Translations under genes and position numbers: made by a program
Shown here: piece after piece, positions 5,861-9,915 of the stretch
Layout: each line of letters opens with the position of its first letter
Numbering within the stretch: position 1 is the first letter of the stretch
Assembly: GCA_003477045.1 (NCBI GenBank)
Contig: DMTS01000102.1
Location: 1-9,915, forward strand
Direction of reading: 5' to 3'
DNA from: Candidatus Delongbacteria bacterium
Lineage (GTDB): Bacteria; UBA4055
DNA length: 9,915 nucleotides
Notes under the pieces: model-generated
Database searches by the model: none
What the model was told of the DNA's origin: nothing
What the model saw: the letters and a program-made list of their open reading frames with translations, nothing else

Positions 5861-7203
5861 AACAGATTATAATAGCTCTGATATCGCTGACGTTTTATTT
5901 AAGTGCAGAGACGATCACGCTTAAACAGGCGCAGGATTCTGCACTCGAAAAAAATTACGGTTACGCGATAGCGAAAGAAAATCTGGTTTACAGCAGTCTG
6001 TCGGTAAAAAGCGCATTCAGCGGATTCTTACCTTCAGCAAGTTTTACCGGAAGCTATATTATTTATTCGCCGGAAGTGGAAATGTCATCTTTTAAATTCA
6101 CTCCGCCGTCAACGCTTAGCCCTGTTACTATGGTACAGGAGGACAGAATCGCCTTCGGTCTCAAAATAAATCAGCCTCTTTTCACAGGCGGGAAATTATT
6201 TTACAGCTATAAGATTTCTAAAGATTCAGAAGAAACAACAAAGAACTCTCTGACTTCGGAAATGATGAAACTTCTGGCAGATGTAGAGTCACAGTTTTTT
6301 AATGTTTGTGAGACCCGTGAACTTCTTGACATAGCCGGAGAATCTCTCCAGTTATCGAAGAGAAATGAAGAAACCGCAAAGATAAAATTCGATTCCGGAC
6401 TGGTATCAAAAGCGGATTATCTAAAGAGTTCATCGGCAAGGGCGGTAAGCGAAGTCAGCCTTGTCAATGCCGAAAAAGGATTTGAACTGGCAAAGATAAA
6501 TTTCAGCAATCTGACAGGTCTTGATAATTTTGAACTCGAAAATGTTGACAGGGATCATTATGAACCTTTCATAAACAGGCTTTATATTTCCGAATTTTCA
6601 TCCGCTGAGGAAAAGGTTCTGATATTGAAAGAGATCGCGCTTAAGAACAATAACGACATTAAAAATATCAGGCTCAATAAAGAGATCAGCGAAAAAAAGA
6701 TAACAATGTCGAAAGGCAATTTTCTGCCGAGCGTCAATTTGTCTTATTCAACAGAATGGGCTAAAACAAATCTGACCGACGAATACGCAAATTCCGGAAC
6801 TGTCGCACTTTCCGCTTCTATTCCGATTCTGCCTCTCTATGACAATTACATCACACTCGAAAAAAGCAGGATAGATCTGAAAAGATCAGAATTGTCGGAA
6901 AAGCAGCTTCTTGATAACATTTCAACCGTGATAAGAACATATCTTTACACTCTCATATCCGGCTCGAAACAGTTTACAAGTTCAAAAGTGGCTGTTGAAC
7001 TTGCGCAGGAAACATATACAAATGTCGAGCAGAGGGCTAACTCTGGGCTTTCGACAGAAGACGAACTTAACACGGCAAGGTTGTCATTAATTCAGGCTAA
7101 ATATAATCAGACTTCAGCTTATTATTCGATACTTAAGTCCAAATCAGAACTTATGAAAGTGCTCGGCATAAAAGATGAAGAAGAAATAATTAAACTTTTT
7201 TAA
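5857..7203 (+). CDS. TolC-family outer-membrane efflux channel
   Basis: First gene of a tripartite efflux operon; its product should form the trimeric channel that crosses the outer membrane and periplasm. The 448-residue protein begins with a signal peptide (MKQ, hydrophobic to about residue 15, probable cleavage after LSA at 17). It has the two OEP repeats of the family: GLKINQPLFTGGKL (101-114) is the first strand and turn region, with helices to about 222 (FDSGLVSKADYL...NLTGL). The second half repeats the pattern with LPSVNLSY (290-297), ASIPILPLYDN (320-330) and ANSGLSTEDELNTARLSL...LGI (394-438). Length matches TolC-type proteins (about 420-490). GGAG (5843-5846) is ten bases from the ATG, a little wide. 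The next gene starts 15 bases after its stop. The exported substrate cannot be told from this protein. Confidence 0.93.
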   Translation: MKQIIIALISLTFYLSAETITLKQAQDSALEKNYGYAIAKENLVYSSLSVKSAFSGFLPSASFTGSYIIYSPEVEMSSFKFTPPSTLSPVTMVQEDRIAFGLKINQPLFTGGKLFYSYKISKDSEETTKNSLTSEMMKLLADVESQFFNVCETRELLDIAGESLQLSKRNEETAKIKFDSGLVSKADYLKSSSARAVSEVSLVNAEKGFELAKINFSNLTGLDNFELENVDRDHYEPFINRLYISEFSSAEEKVLILKEIALKNNNDIKNIRLNKEISEKKITMSKGNFLPSVNLSYSTEWAKTNLTDEYANSGTVALSASIPILPLYDNYITLEKSRIDLKRSELSEKQLLDNISTVIRTYLYTLISGSKQFTSSKVAVELAQETYTNVEQRANSGLSTEDELNTARLSLIQAKYNQTSAYYSILKSKSELMKVLGIKDEEEIIKLF

Positions 7204-7218
7204 TAAAAAGGTGAAAAC

Positions 7219-8310
7219 ATGAAAAAATACGCACTAGCACTATCGATGACTTTACTGATGCTAATCTCCTGCTCAAAAGAAGACGGGGGAGCTAAAGGTC
7301 AGAATAAAATACCCGAAAACCCTCCGCCGACTGTCAAGGTAGAGATAGTTCAGCCGGGAACGCTTCAGCTGTACGCGGAGATAACCGGAAAGCTCGAGGG
7401 TATCACTGATATCGTCTATTACAGTGAAGTAGCAGGCAAAGTGAAATCCATTGAGAAAAAGCTGGGCGATCAGGTGCAGAAGGGCGATGCGATAGCCTAT
7501 CTTGATTCTCAGAATTATCAGATCAGCTACGATCAGGCTAAATCTGAATTGAAATCCGCGGAAGCCAACCTTGACGCTCTTAAGATCAGACTTGAAACTA
7601 CTCAAAAGCTTTTTGAAAGCGGGAAAGTATCAAAATATGAATTGACCAACGATCAGAGCGCGTTGCAGAAAGCGGAAGCGGCTGTAGAGGGCGCGCGTGC
7701 GGGAGTTGAAAGAGCAAGGCTGAATTATGAGAATTCAAAATTCCTGTCGCCTGTTGACGGTTCGATCGCGCAGTTAAACATAAAAGAAGGTCAGTTTGTA
7801 GCTACCGGACAGGCGGTCGCATCGATCGTTGACTGCCGAAAGCTTATTATCAAAACCGGACTGACAGAAAAAGATATTGTTTCAATAAAAACGGGAAGCT
7901 CAGTAGAGATCAAACACAACGGTTCGGAAAAGACAGTTAAAGGCAGGGTAACGGGCTACGGAAAAAGGCTTGATACCACCGGCAACTATCCGGTCGAGAT
8001 AGAGATCGATAATAAAAACAGAGAACTTCTTCCCGGAATGATAGTCAGAGGATACATCGAATCCGCAAATCTAAAAGATGTTATTTATACCGATTTCGAT
8101 AATATTACTGAAGAATTCGGAAAATACTATGTATATGTTGCAGCAGATGACAATAAAGCATCAAAGAGACTTGTAACAACCGGCAAAAAATACGGCGACA
8201 AGATAATAATCGAATCGGGTCTTAATCCGGGAGACATGCTTATAATATCCGGAACCGGAGGTCTGACGGACGGTACAGAAATAAAAATATTCGGAAATGA
8301 AGCTAAATAA
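7219..8310 (+). CDS. RND efflux periplasmic adaptor (membrane fusion protein), lipoprotein
   Basis: Joins the inner-membrane pump to the TolC-like channel. The 363-residue product starts with a lipoprotein signal peptide whose lipobox is LISC, with the lipidated Cys at 18. It then shows the HlyD/AcrA layout: first lipoyl half 66-97 (SEVAGKVKSIEK...KKGD-type region, here KLGDQVQKGDAIAYLD), an alpha-helical hairpin of about 98-172 rich in Ala, Glu and Lys, the second lipoyl half 174-205 (FLSPVDGSIAQLNIKEGQFV), a beta-barrel (about 208-285, with ELLPGMIVRGYI) and a membrane-proximal domain to the end. Length is normal for the family. AAAGG (7207-7211) is seven bases before the ATG. The residue after the Cys is Ser; under the E. 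coli sorting rule that would favour the outer membrane, unlike AcrA with Asp, though that rule does not hold in all phyla. Confidence 0.94.
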   Translation: MKKYALALSMTLLMLISCSKEDGGAKGQNKIPENPPPTVKVEIVQPGTLQLYAEITGKLEGITDIVYYSEVAGKVKSIEKKLGDQVQKGDAIAYLDSQNYQISYDQAKSELKSAEANLDALKIRLETTQKLFESGKVSKYELTNDQSALQKAEAAVEGARAGVERARLNYENSKFLSPVDGSIAQLNIKEGQFVATGQAVASIVDCRKLIIKTGLTEKDIVSIKTGSSVEIKHNGSEKTVKGRVTGYGKRLDTTGNYPVEIEIDNKNRELLPGMIVRGYIESANLKDVIYTDFDNITEEFGKYYVYVAADDNKASKRLVTTGKKYGDKIIIESGLNPGDMLIISGTGGLTDGTEIKIFGNEAK

Positions 8311-8334
8311 AGAATTTCACCTGCGGAGCGCAAA

Positions 8335-9915
8335 ATGAATCTGCCGAAGTTTTCAGTAAATAATCCCGTGCTTATAAATATGATAATGATAATTATATTC
8401 ATTCTCGGAATATTCTATACCTATCAGATTCCTAAAGAATCAATGCCTCAGATAGAATGGGGATCATTTATGATCTCGGTCGTTTATCCGGGAGTGGCTC
8501 CGGAAGAAATAGAATCTCTGATAATAAAGGAAATTGAAGACGAACTGGCAGATATCTCCGATATAGATTACATAAGTTCAACCGCATATGAGGGGAGAGC
8601 TGTAATTTTTGTAAACCTTTTAGCGAACACAGACCTGGAGAAAGCCTGGAGTGATGTATCGAGAGAGCTCGATAAGATACGGGATCTTCCTGAAGACGCG
8701 ACAGATCCTTATATGCAGAATATGAGCATGAAAGAGCTGAAATCGGTTTGTACAGTATCTGTTGAAGGTGAATCATACAGCCCCGACGGAATAAAAAGGA
8801 TAGCTGAAGAAATAAAAGACGATCTGGCAAAGATAGAATATGTTTCGAAGGTAGAGGTAAAAGGGGCAAAAACGAGGGAAATATCAATTGAACCCGATCT
8901 TTACAAAATGGAATATTACAATATCGGATTTTCAGATATTGAAACAGCCGTAAAAACAAAAAATCTGAACCTGCCCGGTGGAAGTATTGTCGCGGGTAAA
9001 TCCGAGGTTTTAGTCCGTACGATGGGCGAGTTCGAGTCCGTTGACCAGATCGAATACATTATCCTCAAATCTTTCGATAACGGATCCGTTATCAGGATCA
9101 GGGACATAGCAAAAGTAAGAGACACTTACGAAGATATCAATGTCAAAACGAGGCTTGACGGCAAAGAAAGCCTCAATATCTATCTTTATCAGAGTTCCGA
9201 AGGGAACATTCTCGATATTATCGAAAATATAAAAACCTCTATAGAAAAAGTGCCCGGCAAGTATTCCGATGTTCAGGCAAGGATCGTGAATGATGATTCG
9301 AAAGACGTTAAAAATAACATAAGGACACTTTCTTCATCCGCAGTTTTCGGTATAATATTAGTGTTCATAACGCTTCTTCTTTTCATAGGATGGAGAAACG
9401 CGATATTCGCCGCGATGGGAATACCGTTCTCGTTTATGATGACCTTCTGGCTGATGCAGTATTTAGGGATAACTATAAATAATCTCAGTCTTTTCGCTCT
9501 TGTTCTTGTTCTCGGCATGGTGGTTGACGACGCAATTGTAGTGATTGAAAATGTCCACAGGAATATCGAGGACGGTATGAGTCCGAAAGAAGCCGCAATA
9601 AAAGGAACTCAGGAGGTCATGTGGCCGGTAATAGCTGCGGTTCTGACAACAATAGCGGCATTTTTACCTCTTCTGATGATGGAAGGACACATGGGGAGGT
9701 TTCTGGGCGTGTTCCCCAAAGTTGTGTCTCTGGCCTTGTTCTCGTCGCTTTTTGAAGCTCTTCTGATACTTCCTTCGCATCTTGCGGACTTCTCGAAACC
9801 TCACGATAAAGCCAAAGCCGAAGGACATTTTTATAAAGATATAGTTAGAGGCTACGGAAAAATGCTGACCGGATTTTTGAAAAGGAGAGCACTGGTAATG
9901 ACACTGCTAATCATC
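8335..9915 (+). CDS. RND (AcrB/HAE1-type) efflux permease, cut by window edge
   Basis: Proton-driven inner-membrane pump of the tripartite exporter. The reading frame is open from the ATG at 8335 to the last base, 527 codons; full-length members have about 1000-1050, so about the N-terminal half is seen. TM1 is at about 12-30. The periplasmic porter part follows, with NLNLPGGSIVAG (210-221) as in HAE1-type pumps. TM2 to TM6 lie at about 334-351, 357-376, 382-404, 430-447 and 463-482. TM4 has GMVVDDAIVVIENVHRN (394-410); D398 and D399 match the proton-relay pair D407/D408 of AcrB. SLFEALLILPSHL (471-483) is typical of the AcrB-like group. GGAG (8325-8328) lies six bases before the ATG, 24 bases after the adaptor's stop. 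A TM4 Asp pair, rather than the metal-pump pattern, suggests organic substrates such as drugs, bile salts or lipids, but the substrate is unknown. Confidence 0.95.
   Translation, partial: MNLPKFSVNNPVLINMIMIIIFILGIFYTYQIPKESMPQIEWGSFMISVVYPGVAPEEIESLIIKEIEDELADISDIDYISSTAYEGRAVIFVNLLANTDLEKAWSDVSRELDKIRDLPEDATDPYMQNMSMKELKSVCTVSVEGESYSPDGIKRIAEEIKDDLAKIEYVSKVEVKGAKTREISIEPDLYKMEYYNIGFSDIETAVKTKNLNLPGGSIVAGKSEVLVRTMGEFESVDQIEYIILKSFDNGSVIRIRDIAKVRDTYEDINVKTRLDGKESLNIYLYQSSEGNILDIIENIKTSIEKVPGKYSDVQARIVNDDSKDVKNNIRTLSSSAVFGIILVFITLLLFIGWRNAIFAAMGIPFSFMMTFWLMQYLGITINNLSLFALVLVLGMVVDDAIVVIENVHRNIEDGMSPKEAAIKGTQEVMWPVIAAVLTTIAAFLPLLMMEGHMGRFLGVFPKVVSLALFSSLFEALLILPSHLADFSKPHDKAKAEGHFYKDIVRGYGKMLTGFLKRRALVMTLLII

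Noticed and set aside
8468..8959. A 163-codon minus-strand frame within the permease region, with others at 8916-9125 and 9273-9518
   Set aside because: These lie opposite the RND permease, whose frame is continuous with clear membrane segments and the TM4 Asp pair. They are shadows.

Overview
The window is about 9.9 kb of AT-rich, gene-dense DNA. It comes from a Gram-negative (diderm) bacterium: it carries a TolC-type outer-membrane channel, a lipoprotein periplasmic adaptor and an RND inner-membrane pump. Start codons are preceded by purine-rich ribosome binding sites, often CGGAG or AAGG. A very large soluble adenylyl cyclase with ATPase and TPR parts, together with the AT-rich codon use, would suit the broad FCB-like or spirochaete-like bacteria that carry many such sensors. 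The phylum is a guess only; nothing here fixes it.

Layout, left to right. Positions 2-64 may be the tail of a gene that enters from outside the window. Positions 75-236 form a long imperfect palindrome with perfect 12-base ends, a MITE-like or giant-hairpin element. Next, on the minus strand, is a DTW-domain protein (probable tRNA-uridine aminocarboxypropyltransferase) with an unusual core motif. A short divergent promoter region separates it from a plus-strand cyclase-family (kynurenine formamidase-like) metal hydrolase. That hydrolase meets, tail to tail with a 6-base gap, a 4-kb minus-strand gene. Its 1338-residue product has the same domain order as animal soluble adenylyl cyclase (ADCY10): two cyclase domains, a STAND-type ATPase, then TPRs.

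A 242-base divergent intergenic region follows. It holds a possible 14-codon leader ORF, an inverted pair of nearly identical translation-start regions and paired TTTACA direct repeats. On the plus strand comes a three-gene efflux operon in the order TolC-like channel, adaptor, RND permease. The permease gene runs off the right edge after 527 codons.

The three efflux genes should form one envelope-spanning exporter. The cyclase and the efflux operon share only the intergenic region, so a regulatory link between them is inference. The DTW protein (RNA modification) and the formamidase-like enzyme have no visible functional tie to their neighbours. The observations most worth following up are the 162-base palindrome, the ADCY10-like cyclase with altered bicarbonate-site residues, and the inverted duplication of start regions between the cyclase and the efflux operon.
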